From NCBI RefSeq assembly GCF_020696975.1, contig NZ_JAJGBK010000022.1, forward strand, positions 1-64,000: a stretch of DNA of 64,000 bases. The letters are read 5' to 3'. Within the stretch, counting starts at the first letter, position 1. Each line of letters starts with the position of its first letter. Shown here piece after piece: positions 53,723 to 63,837 of this stretch. The notes beneath the pieces are model-generated. The model made no database searches. It saw nothing but the letters and a program-made list of their open reading frames with translations, and had not been told where the DNA came from. The stretch is from Methanoculleus sp. GTDB taxonomy: Archaea > Halobacteriota > Methanomicrobia > Methanomicrobiales > Methanoculleaceae. The position numbers and the translations under genes were made by a program.

Positions 53723-54217
53723 ATGGAGATCTACAGAGGCAAACGGCTCACCGTCGAGAAGAGGGAGGTCACCCTCCCGGACGGAGAAAAGAAGGAGCGG
53801 GTGATCATCCATCCCGGCGGGGCGGTCGCAATCCTCCCGATCGAGGGGGATGACTGCTACCTCATCCGGCAGTACCGGTTCGCGATCGACGACTACATCT
53901 TCGAGGCTCCCGCGGGCACCATCGACGAGGGCGAGGAGCCGGACGAGACGGCGTATCGGGAACTGATCGAGGAGACCGGCATGAAGGCGGAGAGGTTCGT
54001 CCCGAAAGGCTGGATCTACCCCTCGCCCGGCTACACCGACGAGCGGATCTGGCTCTACCTCGCAGAGGGGCTCTCCCCCTGCTCCGACTACGGGATGGAT
54101 GATGACGAGGTGATCGAGGTCGTCCGTACCCCGGTCGCGGACCTTGCAGCAATGATCGCGGACGGCAGGATCGTCGATGCAAAAACGATCTGCCTCATCT
54201 GCCGGTGCCTGCAGTGA
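53723..54217 (+). CDS. NUDIX hydrolase, ADP-ribose pyrophosphatase-like
   Basis: A 164-residue Nudix protein. The Nudix box GTIDEGEEPDETAYRELIEETG (residues about 70-91) matches the GX5EX7REUXEEXGU pattern. The N-terminal half has strands like ADP-ribose pyrophosphatases (DCYLIRQYRFAIDDYIFEAPAG). The ATG at 53723 is 4 nt after queC, so it is probably in the same transcript and may clear ADP-ribose or a nucleotide by-product of the pathway. Confidence 0.9.
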   Translation: MEIYRGKRLTVEKREVTLPDGEKKERVIIHPGGAVAILPIEGDDCYLIRQYRFAIDDYIFEAPAGTIDEGEEPDETAYRELIEETGMKAERFVPKGWIYPSPGYTDERIWLYLAEGLSPCSDYGMDDDEVIEVVRTPVADLAAMIADGRIVDAKTICLICRCLQ

Positions 54218-54256
54218 CGGGGCCATGCAGAGCGCGCGCGGGGAGAGCGCCGAATG

Positions 54257-54270
54257 TGCGCATATTTATG
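54257..54270 (+). promoter_or_regulatory. TATA box for the aRF1-argS-taw1-sepS operon
   Basis: GCATATTTATG lies about 70 nt before ATG 54338, predicting a start near 54293 and a leader of about 45 nt. Confidence 0.45.
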
Positions 54271-54337
54271 CTTTCCCCGGAGAAACACATAGTAGCTTCG
54301 ACCAATGAACATTACTCAGATAGCTTGGTGAACTCCA

Positions 54338-55609
54338 ATGGAAGAGACGCAAGAGATGGATACCGCGCGAAAGCGCTACGAATTTAAAAAGATGCTTGAG
54401 AGGCTTGCGGAGAAGGAGGGGAGCGGCACCGAGCTTATCACACTGTATATACCACCAGATAAGCAGATATACGACGTGACCGCCCAGCTCCGCGACGAGT
54501 TCGGGCAGTGCTCAAACATCAAGAGCAAACAGACCCGGACAAACGTCCAGAGTGCCATATCCTCCATCCTCTCCCGCCTCAAATACTATAAGCGCCCGCC
54601 GGAGCACGGCATAGCCGTCTTCTGCGGCACGATCAACGTCGGAGGCGACCGCACCGATCTCGATTGCGAGATCATCGAGCCGCCCGAGCCGCTCAACACC
54701 TACATGTACCGGTGCAGCTCCTCGTTCGAACTCGAACCGCTGCAGCAGATGCTCGGGGAGAAGGAGGTCTACGGCCTGATCGTCCTCGACCGGCGAGAGG
54801 CCTACGTCGGCTTTCTCCGGGGAAACCGGATCGAGCCGGTCCGCGGCGTCACCTCGACGGTCCCCGGCAAGCAGCGGAAAGGTGGACAGTCGAGCGTCCG
54901 TTTCCAGCGATTGCGGCTGATCGCCATCAACGAGTTCTACAAGAAGATCGGGGATCTCGCAAGCGAGGTCTTCCTCGCCGAGAAGGACTTCTTTGAGCGG
55001 TTCAAGGGCGTGCTGATCGGCGGCCCGACCCCCACGAAGGAGGAGTTCGAGGCGGGCGGCTACCTCCACCACGAACTCCAGAAGAGGATCATCGGGCTCT
55101 TCGATGTCTCCTACACGAACGAGTCCGGGCTTGCCGAACTCGTTGAGAACGCGTCGGATGCTCTAAAAGGCCTCGATATCATCAAGGAGAAGAACGTCAT
55201 GAACCGGTTCCTCCAGGAACTGGTCAAAGACGAGAGTGCCGCCGCCTACGGTGAGGAGAGCGTCAGGAAGAACCTGGAACTCGGCGCCGTCGACACCCTC
55301 CTCCTCTCTGAGCGGCTCCGGAGAGCACGGGTGAAACTTGCCTGTCCGGGCAGCGACTACACGGAGGAGCGGACGATCAACATCGAGCCGGGCAAGCACA
55401 TCAAGGACATCGACTTCGGCACCTGCCCAAACGACGGGGCCGCGCTCTACGTTACAGAAGAGTCCGATATCATAGACGAACTGACCGCGCTCGCGGACCA
55501 GAGCAGCACGACGGTCAAGATCATATCAGACGATTTCGAAGAAGGTTCAATGCTTTACAATGCGTTCGGCGGGATCGCAGCGATCCTGCGTTACAGGACC
55601 GGATACTGA
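54338..55609 (+). CDS. prf1: Peptide chain release factor 1 (aRF1)
   Basis: A 423-residue archaeal release factor. It carries the stop-codon recognition motif NIKS in SNIKSKQTR (near residue 63), the peptidyl-hydrolysis motif GGQ in RKGGQSSVRF (near residue 185) and the C-terminal domain with Cys pairs (KLACPGSD and DFGTCPND) for a zinc site. It reads all three stop codons. ATG 54338 follows a short leader. The stop overlaps the argS start by one base (TGATG). Confidence 0.95.
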   Translation: MEETQEMDTARKRYEFKKMLERLAEKEGSGTELITLYIPPDKQIYDVTAQLRDEFGQCSNIKSKQTRTNVQSAISSILSRLKYYKRPPEHGIAVFCGTINVGGDRTDLDCEIIEPPEPLNTYMYRCSSSFELEPLQQMLGEKEVYGLIVLDRREAYVGFLRGNRIEPVRGVTSTVPGKQRKGGQSSVRFQRLRLIAINEFYKKIGDLASEVFLAEKDFFERFKGVLIGGPTPTKEEFEAGGYLHHELQKRIIGLFDVSYTNESGLAELVENASDALKGLDIIKEKNVMNRFLQELVKDESAAAYGEESVRKNLELGAVDTLLLSERLRRARVKLACPGSDYTEERTINIEPGKHIKDIDFGTCPNDGAALYVTEESDIIDELTALADQSSTTVKIISDDFEEGSMLYNAFGGIAAILRYRTGY

Positions 55610-57273
55610 TGTTTCAGGAGAAGTACCACCAGATTGAGCGCATGCTCCGCGCATGCACCGGTGAAGAGGATGTCCTCCTCACAACAGGCGGTGATCACGC
55701 CGATATCGCCTCCACGATAGCGTTTAAACTTGCGAAGGTTGAGAAGCGGGCCCCCCAGAAGATCGCCGCCGATATCGCCGCGAACCTCCTGGCGAACCCC
55801 GATCTTGGCGATATCCGGGTCGAGGCCGCCGGCCCCTACATCAACTTCCGGTTCGGGCCGTCACTTCTCTCGGAAGCGGTCAGGGAGGCACTCGAGCCCG
55901 GCTACGGGAGCCTGCAGCGCCGGTCCGGGCGGGTCGTCCTCGAGCACACGAGCGCGAACCCGAACGGCCCTCTCCATGTCGGGCATATCCGGAACACCAT
56001 CATCGGCGACACCCTTGCCCGGGCGTTCCGCAAGGCCGGAGACCCGCTTGAGGTGCAGTATTACTTAAACGACATGGGCCGCCAGATCGCCATCGTCTCG
56101 TGGGGATTCGATCACCTCGGCCTCGCCCGCGAGGAGGGTGAGAAGGAGGACCATTACGTCGCCCGGGTCTACATCGCGGCGAACCGGGAGATCGAGAAGA
56201 ACCCCGCGATCACCGAAGAGATCAATCACCTCATGCAGAAGGTGGAGCGCGGGGATGCAGAGACCGTCGCAAAATTCCGCAGAGCCGTCTCCCTCTGTGC
56301 GGAAGGGATCAAGGCGACCCTGGCCGCCTTAAACGCCCACCACGACCGGTTCGTCTGGGAGAGCGATTTTGTCCGGATCGGCGACGTGGACCGGATATTC
56401 GAGCGGGTCCGGCGCCTGCCGCAGGTCCACGAGGACGAGACTCTCTGGGTCGACCTCTCGGAATGCGGCTTTGAGAAGAAGTACATTCTCCGGAGAAGCG
56501 ACGGCACGTCGGTCTACAGCACCCGCGACCTCGCCTACCACACCTGGAAGGCGCGCAACTACGACCGGATGATCGACGTCCTCGGGGCGGACCACAAACT
56601 GATCGGGGCCCAGCTCCGCGCCACCCTCGAACTCCTCGGCGAGAAGCCGCCCGAGATCGTCTTCTTCGAGTTCGTCTCCCTCCCCGAGGGCTCCATGAGC
56701 ACCCGGGCAGGCAAGTTCGTCTCGGCGGACGAACTGATCGAGGAGGTTGCCGCGAAGGCGTTCGAGGAGGTGACCGTCCGCCGTCCGGAACTCCCCGAGG
56801 AGGAGCGGTGCTCGATCGCAAAGTCGGTCGCCATCGCCGCCATCCGCTACGATATCGTGAAGGTCTCCCCCGAGAAGAGCACAGTCTTTAACTGGAAGGA
56901 GGCTCTCGACTTCGAGCGGCAGAGCGGGCCCTACATCCAGTACGCCCACGCCCGCGCCTGCAGCATCCTTGAGAAGGCAGGAGAGTTCGAGCGGGCCTAC
57001 ACGCTTGAGACCGAGCACGAGGTCGCGCTCGCCCGGCACCTTGCCCGGTTCCCGGTCGTCATCGAGCAGACCGTGCAGGAACTCCGCCCGCACCTCCTCG
57101 CCACCTATGCCCGCGAACTCGCGGACCTCTTCAACGCCTTCTACCACTACGACCCGGTCTTGAAGAGCGAGGGTGAGACCCGCAGCAGCCGGCTTACGCT
57201 CGTAGACGCGGTCAGGAACACCCTGAAGGAGTCTTTAGAGACGCTTGGTATCGATGCGCTCAGAAGCATGTAA
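55609..57273 (+). CDS. argS: Arginyl-tRNA synthetase
   Basis: A 554-residue class I synthetase. The HIGH motif is HTSANPNGPLHVGHIRNT (near residues 115-132) and the KMSKS-like loop is SMSTRAGKFVS (near residue 363). The N-terminal Add-1 domain and C-terminal anticodon-binding domain (YAHARACSILEKAGE onward) are present. The length is normal. It is the second gene of the operon and overlaps taw1 by 20 nt. Confidence 0.96.
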   Translation: MFQEKYHQIERMLRACTGEEDVLLTTGGDHADIASTIAFKLAKVEKRAPQKIAADIAANLLANPDLGDIRVEAAGPYINFRFGPSLLSEAVREALEPGYGSLQRRSGRVVLEHTSANPNGPLHVGHIRNTIIGDTLARAFRKAGDPLEVQYYLNDMGRQIAIVSWGFDHLGLAREEGEKEDHYVARVYIAANREIEKNPAITEEINHLMQKVERGDAETVAKFRRAVSLCAEGIKATLAALNAHHDRFVWESDFVRIGDVDRIFERVRRLPQVHEDETLWVDLSECGFEKKYILRRSDGTSVYSTRDLAYHTWKARNYDRMIDVLGADHKLIGAQLRATLELLGEKPPEIVFFEFVSLPEGSMSTRAGKFVSADELIEEVAAKAFEEVTVRRPELPEEERCSIAKSVAIAAIRYDIVKVSPEKSTVFNWKEALDFERQSGPYIQYAHARACSILEKAGEFERAYTLETEHEVALARHLARFPVVIEQTVQELRPHLLATYARELADLFNAFYHYDPVLKSEGETRSSRLTLVDAVRNTLKESLETLGIDALRSM

Positions 57274-58147
57274 GGCCTTAAAGAGGCAGGGCTACCAGTT
57301 CGTCAGCCCGGCCTCCTCTGCGGCCGTCAAACCCTGCATGTGGAACAAGCGGGCGCTCAGGGGCGGGGAGATGTGCTACAAGGCGCAGTTCTACGGCATC
57401 GAGAGCCACCGCTGCGTCCAGATGACCCCGACACTCAAGTGCAACCAGCACTGCCTCTTCTGCTGGCGGTCCTTCGAGCACGAGGTCGTGGAGGAGGAGG
57501 AGTGCCCGCCGGAGACGATCATCGCAAACCTCCGCCGCCTCCAGAAGAGAGCGCTCTCCGGCTACAAGGTCTCGCCCTACGTCGCGCCGGAGCGGTTCGC
57601 CGAGGCCCTCGCCCCCACGATGGTCGCGATATCCCTCTCGGGAGAGCCGACCTGCTACTCGCGCCTTGCGGAGTTCATCGACGGCCTCAACGCCGAGGGC
57701 TACACGACGTTCCTCGTCTCGAACGGGACCCGGCCGGACGTCCTCGACCGGTGCCGGCCTTACCAGGTCTACGTCTCGCTGGACGCCCCCGACCGTGAGA
57801 CCTACCTCTCCCTCTGCCGGCCAAAGGAAGACTACTGGGAGCGGATCCAGGAGAGCCTCGCCGGGCTTGCCGGTCGGCGGTCGGCCATCCGGACCACCGT
57901 GGTCCGCGGTTACAACGACTTCTCCCCCGAGCGCTACGCGGCGATCTACCAGGACTCCGGGGCCCGGTTCGTGGAAGTAAAGGGTTATATGCATCTGGGG
58001 TACAGTAGGAATCGACTGCAGAGGGACCAGATGCCCGAACACAACGAGGTTCGGACGTTTGCCAGGGAAATAACTGAGCACTGCGACTATTTCATCAGGG
58101 ATGAGAGCCCGGCAAGCCGGGTCGTCTGTCTGGAGCGAGACGTATGA
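57254..58147 (+). CDS. taw1: 4-demethylwyosine synthase (TYW1/Taw1)
   Basis: A 297-residue radical-SAM enzyme that makes the tricyclic wyosine base at position 37 of tRNA-Phe. The cluster motif is [18 protein letters not shown] (residues about 60-77, CxxxCxxC), and [11 protein letters not shown] is the SAM-binding GE motif. Other family features are [17 protein letters not shown] and [19 protein letters not shown] 57254 is used; TTG 57245 is possible. ATGA overlaps the next gene sepS. Confidence 0.93.
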   Translation: MRSEACKALKRQGYQFVSPASSAAVKPCMWNKRALRGGEMCYKAQFYGIESHRCVQMTPTLKCNQHCLFCWRSFEHEVVEEEECPPETIIANLRRLQKRALSGYKVSPYVAPERFAEALAPTMVAISLSGEPTCYSRLAEFIDGLNAEGYTTFLVSNGTRPDVLDRCRPYQVYVSLDAPDRETYLSLCRPKEDYWERIQESLAGLAGRRSAIRTTVVRGYNDFSPERYAAIYQDSGARFVEVKGYMHLGYSRNRLQRDQMPEHNEVRTFAREITEHCDYFIRDESPASRVVCLERDV

Positions 58148-59742
58148 GATTTGATGTGGAAGAGTTCAAAAAGAGAGCGAGAGAGGACTTCGAGCACGCC
58201 TGGCACGAAGGGCCGTCGGTCCTGACCCCGGCCGGGGTTGAGGAGCGATACCCCCGGCTGAAGTACACCCGGGCTACGGCGCACCCGATCTTCGAGATCA
58301 CGCAGCGGCTCCGCGAGACCTACCTCTCGATGGGGTTCGACGAGGCGATGAACCCCGTCATCGTCGAGGAATCGGACATCTACCGGCAGTTCGGGCCTGA
58401 GGCAATGGCCGTCCTCGACCGGGTCTTCTACCTCGGCGGCCTGCCCCGCCCGAACGTCGGGATCGCACGAAAGCAGGTCGAGGAGATCGAGGCGATCCTC
58501 GGGCGGGCGGTCCCGGACGCGATCGAGGTGAAACTCCGCGAGACCCTCCACGGCTACAAGAAAGGGACGATCGACGGCGACGAACTGACGCACGAACTCG
58601 CCGCCGTCCTTGAGGCCGACGACGCGACCGTGGTGCATATCCTTGACGCGGTCTTCCCCGAATTCCGGGCGCTCGCACCCGAGTCGTCGCGAAACACCCT
58701 CCGCAGCCACATGACGAGCGGCTGGTTCCTGACGCTCTCCGCCCTCTGGGAGAAGCGCCACCTTCCGATAAGGCTCTTCTCGGTGGACCGGTGTTTCCGG
58801 CGGGAGCAGGAGGAAGGCCCCACCCGCCTGATGGCCTACCACTCGGCCTCCTGCGTCGTCGCGGGCGAGGACGTCACCCTCGAGGAAGGAAAAGCCGTCA
58901 GCGAGGCCCTCCTCTCGGCCTTCGGGTTTACGGAGTTCCGGTTCCAGCCCGACGAGAAGCGGTCGAAGTACTACATGCCCGAGACCCAGACGGAGGTCTA
59001 CGCCCGCCACCCGGTCCTCGGCTGGGTCGAGGTCGCCACCTTCGGCATCTACTCGCCCTCGGCGCTCGCGGAGTACGGGATCGGCGTCCCGGTGATGAAC
59101 CTCGGCCTCGGCGTGGAGCGGCTCGCGATGATCGCCTACCAGTCAAACGACATCCGCCAGCTCACCTACCCGCAGTTCCACCCGCGTGAGATATCCGACC
59201 GCGAGATCGCCGGCGCCGTCCACCTCCGCGAGGAGCCGAGAACCGCTGCCGGGAAGCGGATGGCGGAGGCGATCCGGGCTACGGCCGCCGAGCACGCTAC
59301 GGCCCCGGGACCGTGCGCTTTTGCCGCGTGGAAGGGTGAGATCGCAGGCAGAGAGGTGGAGGTGATCGTCGAGGAGCCCGAGTCCAACACGAAACTCTGC
59401 GGCCCGGCCTGCTTTAACGAGGTCTATGTCCACAACGGCTCGGTCCTCGGGGTGCCCGACATCGAGAAGTGGGCGGCCGTCCGGAAGGATGGTTCCCCCA
59501 CCGGCATCACCTACCTCGACGCGGTAGCAAGCCTCGCCGCCGCCCGGATCGAGGAGGCGGCCCGGTGCGGGGAGGAAGCCCATGTCCAGGTGAAGATGTC
59601 GAAACTCCCCTCCGACGTCAACCTCCGGATCGAGGAGTACGCGATGCGGTATGTCACCGACCACAACAAAAAGGTGGACCTCCGGGGACCGGTCTTCCTG
59701 ACGGTCAGGTCCGTCGTCACCCCGGAGCCACCGACTCAATAA
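58144..59742 (+). CDS. sepS: O-phosphoseryl-tRNA synthetase (SepRS)
   Basis: A 532-residue class II synthetase that charges tRNA-Cys with phosphoserine, which SepCysS then turns into Cys. It is nearly confined to methanogens and their relatives. It shows [18 protein letters not shown] at the N-terminus, a class II motif 1 region [18 protein letters not shown], motif 2 near [16 protein letters not shown], and motif 3 near [12 protein letters not shown]. The length is standard. It is the last gene of the aRF1 operon and overlaps the converging trehalose gene by 26 nt. Confidence 0.97.
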   Translation: MRFDVEEFKKRAREDFEHAWHEGPSVLTPAGVEERYPRLKYTRATAHPIFEITQRLRETYLSMGFDEAMNPVIVEESDIYRQFGPEAMAVLDRVFYLGGLPRPNVGIARKQVEEIEAILGRAVPDAIEVKLRETLHGYKKGTIDGDELTHELAAVLEADDATVVHILDAVFPEFRALAPESSRNTLRSHMTSGWFLTLSALWEKRHLPIRLFSVDRCFRREQEEGPTRLMAYHSASCVVAGEDVTLEEGKAVSEALLSAFGFTEFRFQPDEKRSKYYMPETQTEVYARHPVLGWVEVATFGIYSPSALAEYGIGVPVMNLGLGVERLAMIAYQSNDIRQLTYPQFHPREISDREIAGAVHLREEPRTAAGKRMAEAIRATAAEHATAPGPCAFAAWKGEIAGREVEVIVEEPESNTKLCGPACFNEVYVHNGSVLGVPDIEKWAAVRKDGSPTGITYLDAVASLAAARIEEAARCGEEAHVQVKMSKLPSDVNLRIEEYAMRYVTDHNKKVDLRGPVFLTVRSVVTPEPPTQ

Positions 59743-61975
59743 GCCTCTTCTCACGTCCGGGCTTTCCTTTTTTTTCGCTCGCACCGCCCTTTTCACCCCC
59801 GATACACCTTCGGAGCAGGGGCAGTACATCCCGCTGGGAGACCAGGTTGAAGCGGGCCCGGCTCGGGGCGAGGCCGACCTTGATCGAGTAGGCGTCCGGC
59901 GGCATCGCCTCGAAGAGGTCTTCGTCGGTCCGGTCGTCACCGATCGCAAGGACAAAGTCCCAGGCCTGACCTGTGATCCAGTTCAGTGCCGCCCTCCCTT
60001 TGTTGACGACGTTGTTCTTGATCTCGATCACCTTGTTCCCCTCCATGACGCCGACGTTGAGGTTGGAGGTCAGGTGCAGGAGGTCGTCTTTGAGGTCTTT
60101 TGCCCGCTGTGCGCCGAGCAGCGGCTCGGTCCTCCGGTAGTGCCAGACGAGGGAGTAGTCCTTCTCCTCGATGAAGGCTCCGGGTGTGCGGTCCGTGTAG
60201 AGTTCAAGGAGCGGGTAGATCTCTCCTTTCCAGTCATCCGAGAGCGCTTCAGGCATCCGCCACTCCCCAGAACGCTCCTTCACCCAGACGCCGTGCTCGG
60301 CGATGAGCCCGATATCCATAGCCCCGAACCAGGCGTCCAGCGTGTACCGGTCCCTGCCGCTGATCACCACCACCTCGTTCTCCGGTCTTTTGGAGAGGGA
60401 ATCGAGCACCTCCCGGGTGGCGTCGCCGGGGACGGCTTTCTGCGGTTTTGCAGCAAAGGGGACCAGGGTACCGTCATAATCAAGGAGGAGGAGCCGGTTC
60501 TTGCCGGCAGCGTAGTCCGCAACCAGCTCATCCCGGATGCCGGGGGTGATGACCTGCTCGGAGCGCTCGACCTGGACCGCCCGGGCATCCCCTAAACGGG
60601 TGAGGAAGTCCCCGACCCAGTGCTCGATGTCGTAACGCATCAGCCGCTTCTGCATCGCCCGGTTCCGCTCGATCTGCTCCTTCTCCGGCATGGCAAGCGC
60701 CGCCTCGATCGCCTCGATCACCGCGTCCTGGTCGTTTGGGTTGACGATGATCGCTTCACCGAGTTCTTCCGCCGCTCCCGCCATCTCCGAGAGGATGAGC
60801 ACCCCGGTCCCGTCGGTCCTTGTGGCGAGATACTCTTTCGCCATCAGGTTCATGCCGTCCCGGAGCGGCGTCACCAGGGCGACGTCGGCGGCGCTGTAGA
60901 ACGCCACCAGCGTCTCGAACGGGAGGAAGTTGTAGAAGTAACTGACCGGGGTCCAGTCGGTCGTCCCGTACTTCCCGTTGATCCGGCCGACGAGTTCGTC
61001 GATCCGCTTCTTTAACGCCCGGTAACTGTTGACGCTCGTCCGGGACGGGACCGCGACGACGACAAGGGAGACCTTCCCGCGGTACTCCGGCTTCTTGTCG
61101 AGGAGCGCATCGAAGGCCTCGAGCCGGAGCGGGATTCCCTTCGTGTAGTCCAGGCGGTCGAACGAGAGGATAATCTTTCGTTTCCCGTACTTATGCCTGA
61201 TCTGGGCGATCTCCTTCTGGACAGGGGTGCTGCCCGCCGAGTCGGCGAACCGATGGTAATCGATCCCCATGGGGAAGAGGTCGGTCCGCACCATCCGGGT
61301 GCCGGTCCGGACCTCCCCGAAGGAATGCTCGTGCCCGAGAAGCCTCCGGACGCTGGAGAGGAAGTGACGGACGTATCCGTAGGTGTGAAACCCGATGAGG
61401 TCCGCCCCAAGAAGGCCGGAGAGGATCTCTTTCCTCCAGGGCAGATGCCGGAAGACCTCAAATGACGGGAAGGGGATGTGATGAAAGTAGCCGATCTCCG
61501 CATCGGGCAGGCGTTCCCGGAGCATCTGCGGCAGGAGCATCAGGTGGTAGTCGTGCACCCAGATGACGTCGTCGGGCCGGGCCACCTCCATGACGGCGTC
61601 GCAGAACTTCTCGTTCACCCGCTGGTAGACCTGCCAGGTCTTGGGGTTGTAGTCGGCAAAGAGGTTGAAGTAGTGGAGAAGCGGCCAGAGGGTGTTGTTG
61701 CAGAACCCGTCGTAGTAGTGCTTGATGTCGTACGGGGAGAGAAAGACCGGGTGGCACTGCTCCTGCCGGAGCAGATCGACGATCCTGTCCCTCTCTTCTT
61801 CCTGCTTCTTCTGGACGTTCATACCAGGCCAGCCGACCCAGAGGCTCTCGTAAGACTTGTAAAAGGAGCCGACTCCGGTCGCAAGACCGCCAGCGCTCCG
61901 TTGCAGGTGGAGGTCGCCGTTCTTGCGGGAGATGCTGATCGGAAGCCTGTTTGAGACTATCAATAACCGGTTCAT
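59717..61975 (-). CDS. otsAB: Bifunctional trehalose-6-phosphate synthase/phosphatase
   Basis: A 752-residue fusion. Residues about 1-480 are Ots[14 protein letters not shown], the acceptor region [36 protein letters not shown], and [16 protein letters not shown] near the UDP-glucose site. Residues about 500-750 are OtsB, a HAD phosphatase ([13 protein letters not shown] and [15 protein letters not shown]). Together they make trehalose as a compatible solute. ATG 61975 is chosen over the in-frame ATG 62017. In bacteria the two enzymes are usually separate; fused forms are common in plants and yeast and known in some archaea. Confidence 0.95.
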   Translation of the reverse strand: MNRLLIVSNRLPISISRKNGDLHLQRSAGGLATGVGSFYKSYESLWVGWPGMNVQKKQEEERDRIVDLLRQEQCHPVFLSPYDIKHYYDGFCNNTLWPLLHYFNLFADYNPKTWQVYQRVNEKFCDAVMEVARPDDVIWVHDYHLMLLPQMLRERLPDAEIGYFHHIPFPSFEVFRHLPWRKEILSGLLGADLIGFHTYGYVRHFLSSVRRLLGHEHSFGEVRTGTRMVRTDLFPMGIDYHRFADSAGSTPVQKEIAQIRHKYGKRKIILSFDRLDYTKGIPLRLEAFDALLDKKPEYRGKVSLVVVAVPSRTSVNSYRALKKRIDELVGRINGKYGTTDWTPVSYFYNFLPFETLVAFYSAADVALVTPLRDGMNLMAKEYLATRTDGTGVLILSEMAGAAEELGEAIIVNPNDQDAVIEAIEAALAMPEKEQIERNRAMQKRLMRYDIEHWVGDFLTRLGDARAVQVERSEQVITPGIRDELVADYAAGKNRLLLLDYDGTLVPFAAKPQKAVPGDATREVLDSLSKRPENEVVVISGRDRYTLDAWFGAMDIGLIAEHGVWVKERSGEWRMPEALSDDWKGEIYPLLELYTDRTPGAFIEEKDYSLVWHYRRTEPLLGAQRAKDLKDDLLHLTSNLNVGVMEGNKVIEIKNNVVNKGRAALNWITGQAWDFVLAIGDDRTDEDLFEAMPPDAYSIKVGLAPSRARFNLVSQRDVLPLLRRCIGGEKGGASEKKGKPGREKRLIESVAPG

Positions 61976-62777
61976 AGTTTGACCCTGTTCATATCGGAGG
62001 GAATGATCAGCACCCAAAGATTCTCAACCAAAATTAAGGTTTTGGCCAAATCTCAAAAAATTGCAGATATCAGGCTCCAGGCGAACAGCACCTCTCCCCG
62101 GCGTGCCCGGCGCCGGCAGACTCTTCAGACTCCGCGCATGGACGGATGGGCGGGTTCTGTCGGGGCATTTGAGGTAACGGTTGGCGGAAGGAAGGTGGAT
62201 ATTCCGTCCATCGCAGTTCGAAGAGTTCGGTCTTCTCATGCGAGGTGCAGAGGAGGAGGCCGGAGGCCGGGCGGGGTGGGGGAGACACCCTCAAAGATCT
62301 TCCGTCTTTTCATGCTCACTACGTTCACACCTTCCCATTGTTCCGATAGTTATGCTGCTCCCTCATCCCCCGCCCAGCACCTTCACAATCACCGCCACCA
62401 CCCCGCCCACGACCCCGCCGGCCCCGGCGCTCCGCGCCTCCTCCCGCCCCCTCGGGGGGCGGGCAGTGCAGGGCGATACGCCCGCCGGAGGGATAGACGA
62501 GTATCCATCCGGCCTGTTTACATGGTGTTCCGGCCTCCGCCGTTGAAGTGCAACGAGAGAACAGATTCCTGTGGGACCGTGGGTAGCCGGGGTATCCACG
62601 GCAAGAAGGCCACACCTGCACCCAGTTACCTGAAAGACTCCATAGGTGGATTCTTCCAGGGATTACGTGCATAATCCGAAACAGTTAAGCAAACAAATCA
62701 TTAAGTCACTCCTTATCACCGCAAGGCTGCCCCACCGGGGCTCGCCGGCCCTGCGGGGTGCAGAGGAGGAATTGCGC
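61976..62777. other. Long intergenic region with the second structured repeat
   Basis: About 800 bases without a supported gene. The left 100 bases contain AT-rich DNA that probably carries the trehalose-gene promoter. The middle (62243-62400) is the second copy of the repeat found near 21017. Open frames here are Pro/Arg/Gly-rich and unlike real genes. A GAGGAGGAATTG ribosome-like site near 62761-62772 belongs to the next gene. Confidence 0.55.
62243..62282 (+). repeat. Dispersed intergenic repeat, copy 2 (core)
   Basis: Matches 21017-21056 at 39 of 40 positions. It is followed 5 nt later by a second block (62288-62317) similar to 21103-21132. A further short match, GGTGCAGAGGAGGA, occurs at about 62757-62770, just upstream of the next gene. 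Confidence 0.8.
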
Positions 62778-63290
62778 ATGAAGAACTCGTTCGTCCTGAT
62801 CGGTTCCCTCGTTCTCGTATGCTGTCTACCCCTGGGGGCGTACCTCTCCGGGGACCCGGGATGCTGGGAGCCGGCGAACCCTGCGGAAGAACTCAAACTC
62901 CTTCAGCCGATATACACGAAGCAATGGCCCTACCTCCTCAAGGCAGGCCTGAACAAGAGGGAGCCCGTCATCTTCACCCTCGGAGGGCTTCCTTCCTCAA
63001 AAGGCGGGAAAAGTGCATCGTATTCAGACCTGGAGAACGTCACCGAAGCCACATGGGGCATGCTGCGGGAGCGCCACCTCTATCCCACGGGAAACGTCAT
63101 CGGTTTCGGCTACGGCGTCGAAGGCTACCTTGAAGTCACCCTCTGGAACGGTCCTCCTCGCCCGGAGACAACCTATTCGGTCGAAGCACTGCACGTGATG
63201 GTCGATGAGCAGGCGAGGGCCGTGGGAATCGAGGATGTCCCGGTCAGGTTCACGGTGCGGACCTCCCCGCCGATAGTGATCCTCGATTGA
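62778..63290 (+). CDS. Secreted hypothetical protein
   Basis: A 170-residue exported protein with an N-terminal hydrophobic signal (FVLIGSLVLVCCLPLGAYLS, about residues 4-23) and a lipoprotein-like Cys pair in VCC. The mature region is mixed alpha/beta with FTLGGLPSSKGG and LYPTGNVIGFGYGVEGYLEV. No family was recognised. ATG 62778 follows GAGGAGG, a strong ribosome site, and is well supported; the open upstream frame is not. Confidence 0.6.
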   Translation: MKNSFVLIGSLVLVCCLPLGAYLSGDPGCWEPANPAEELKLLQPIYTKQWPYLLKAGLNKREPVIFTLGGLPSSKGGKSASYSDLENVTEATWGMLRERHLYPTGNVIGFGYGVEGYLEVTLWNGPPRPETTYSVEALHVMVDEQARAVGIEDVPVRFTVRTSPPIVILD

Positions 63291-63354
63291 ACGATAAATT
63301 CCTGGCACACATGGGCATCATCTCCCCCGAGCACGGCCGCCTGCTACCGACAAA

Positions 63355-63382
63355 GTTATATTTTTCTAACACAATGTTAGAA
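63355..63382 (+). promoter_or_regulatory. Promoter with overlapping operator-like palindrome
   Basis: TTATATTT at 63356-63363 is a TATA box for the gene at 63402, and the perfect inverted repeat TTCTAAC-ACAAT-GTTAGAA (63364-63382) begins at its 3' edge. The position blocks polymerase or TBP/TFB access when bound, so this is a probable repressor site, likely for the HTH protein encoded just downstream. Confidence 0.65.
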
Positions 63383-63401
63383 TTACATAACAGGAACAGA
63401 C

Positions 63402-63788
63402 ATGAAGACACGATACATGGTCCAGATTGCGGCGGGGACGGCAGTCGGGGCGGCTGGCCTCATTCTCCCGTTCTTCACGGACGGGATGGGGGCGCTCTCA
63501 TCAGTCCTGGTGACGATCGGTCTTGTGATCCTCGCGGTGGCCGCCGTCCGGCACTGGAAGTTCCGGGATGAACTGGAGAAGGACGAACGGACGCAGAAGA
63601 TCGGGGCATACGGCATCTCCTGCTCGTGGCTCCTCACCCTCATCTTCCTCGCACTCCTCTTCTGGGTGGACTACCTCGGGGTGCTCGCCCTCACGGTCGA
63701 GAGCGTGCTGCTCTCCACCATCCTGCTGATGGGGCTCTCGGCCCGCATCTTCCAGTGGTACCTCTTCCGGCAGGGAGATGTGGCGTGA
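63402..63788 (+). CDS. DUF2178 family membrane protein
   Basis: A 128-residue integral membrane protein with four predicted helices (about residues 7-26, 32-49, 69-90 and 94-112), and the conserved cytoplasmic segment [20 protein letters not shown] between helices 2 and 3. DUF2178 is a family in archaea of unknown function, usually next to a small HTH regulator, as here. ATG 63402 is preceded by the palindromic operator. Confidence 0.82.
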   Translation: MKTRYMVQIAAGTAVGAAGLILPFFTDGMGALSSVLVTIGLVILAVAAVRHWKFRDELEKDERTQKIGAYGISCSWLLTLIFLALLFWVDYLGVLALTVESVLLSTILLMGLSARIFQWYLFRQGDVA

Positions 63789-63837
63789 GACGGATGAGCG
63801 CGGCGGGACAGCGCCTGCTCCGGAAGGGGGACGTCGG

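Noticed and set aside
62325-62672. Minus-strand frame over the second repeat copy
   Set aside because: It is of low complexity (Gly/Arg runs) and does not match the frame seen over copy 1.
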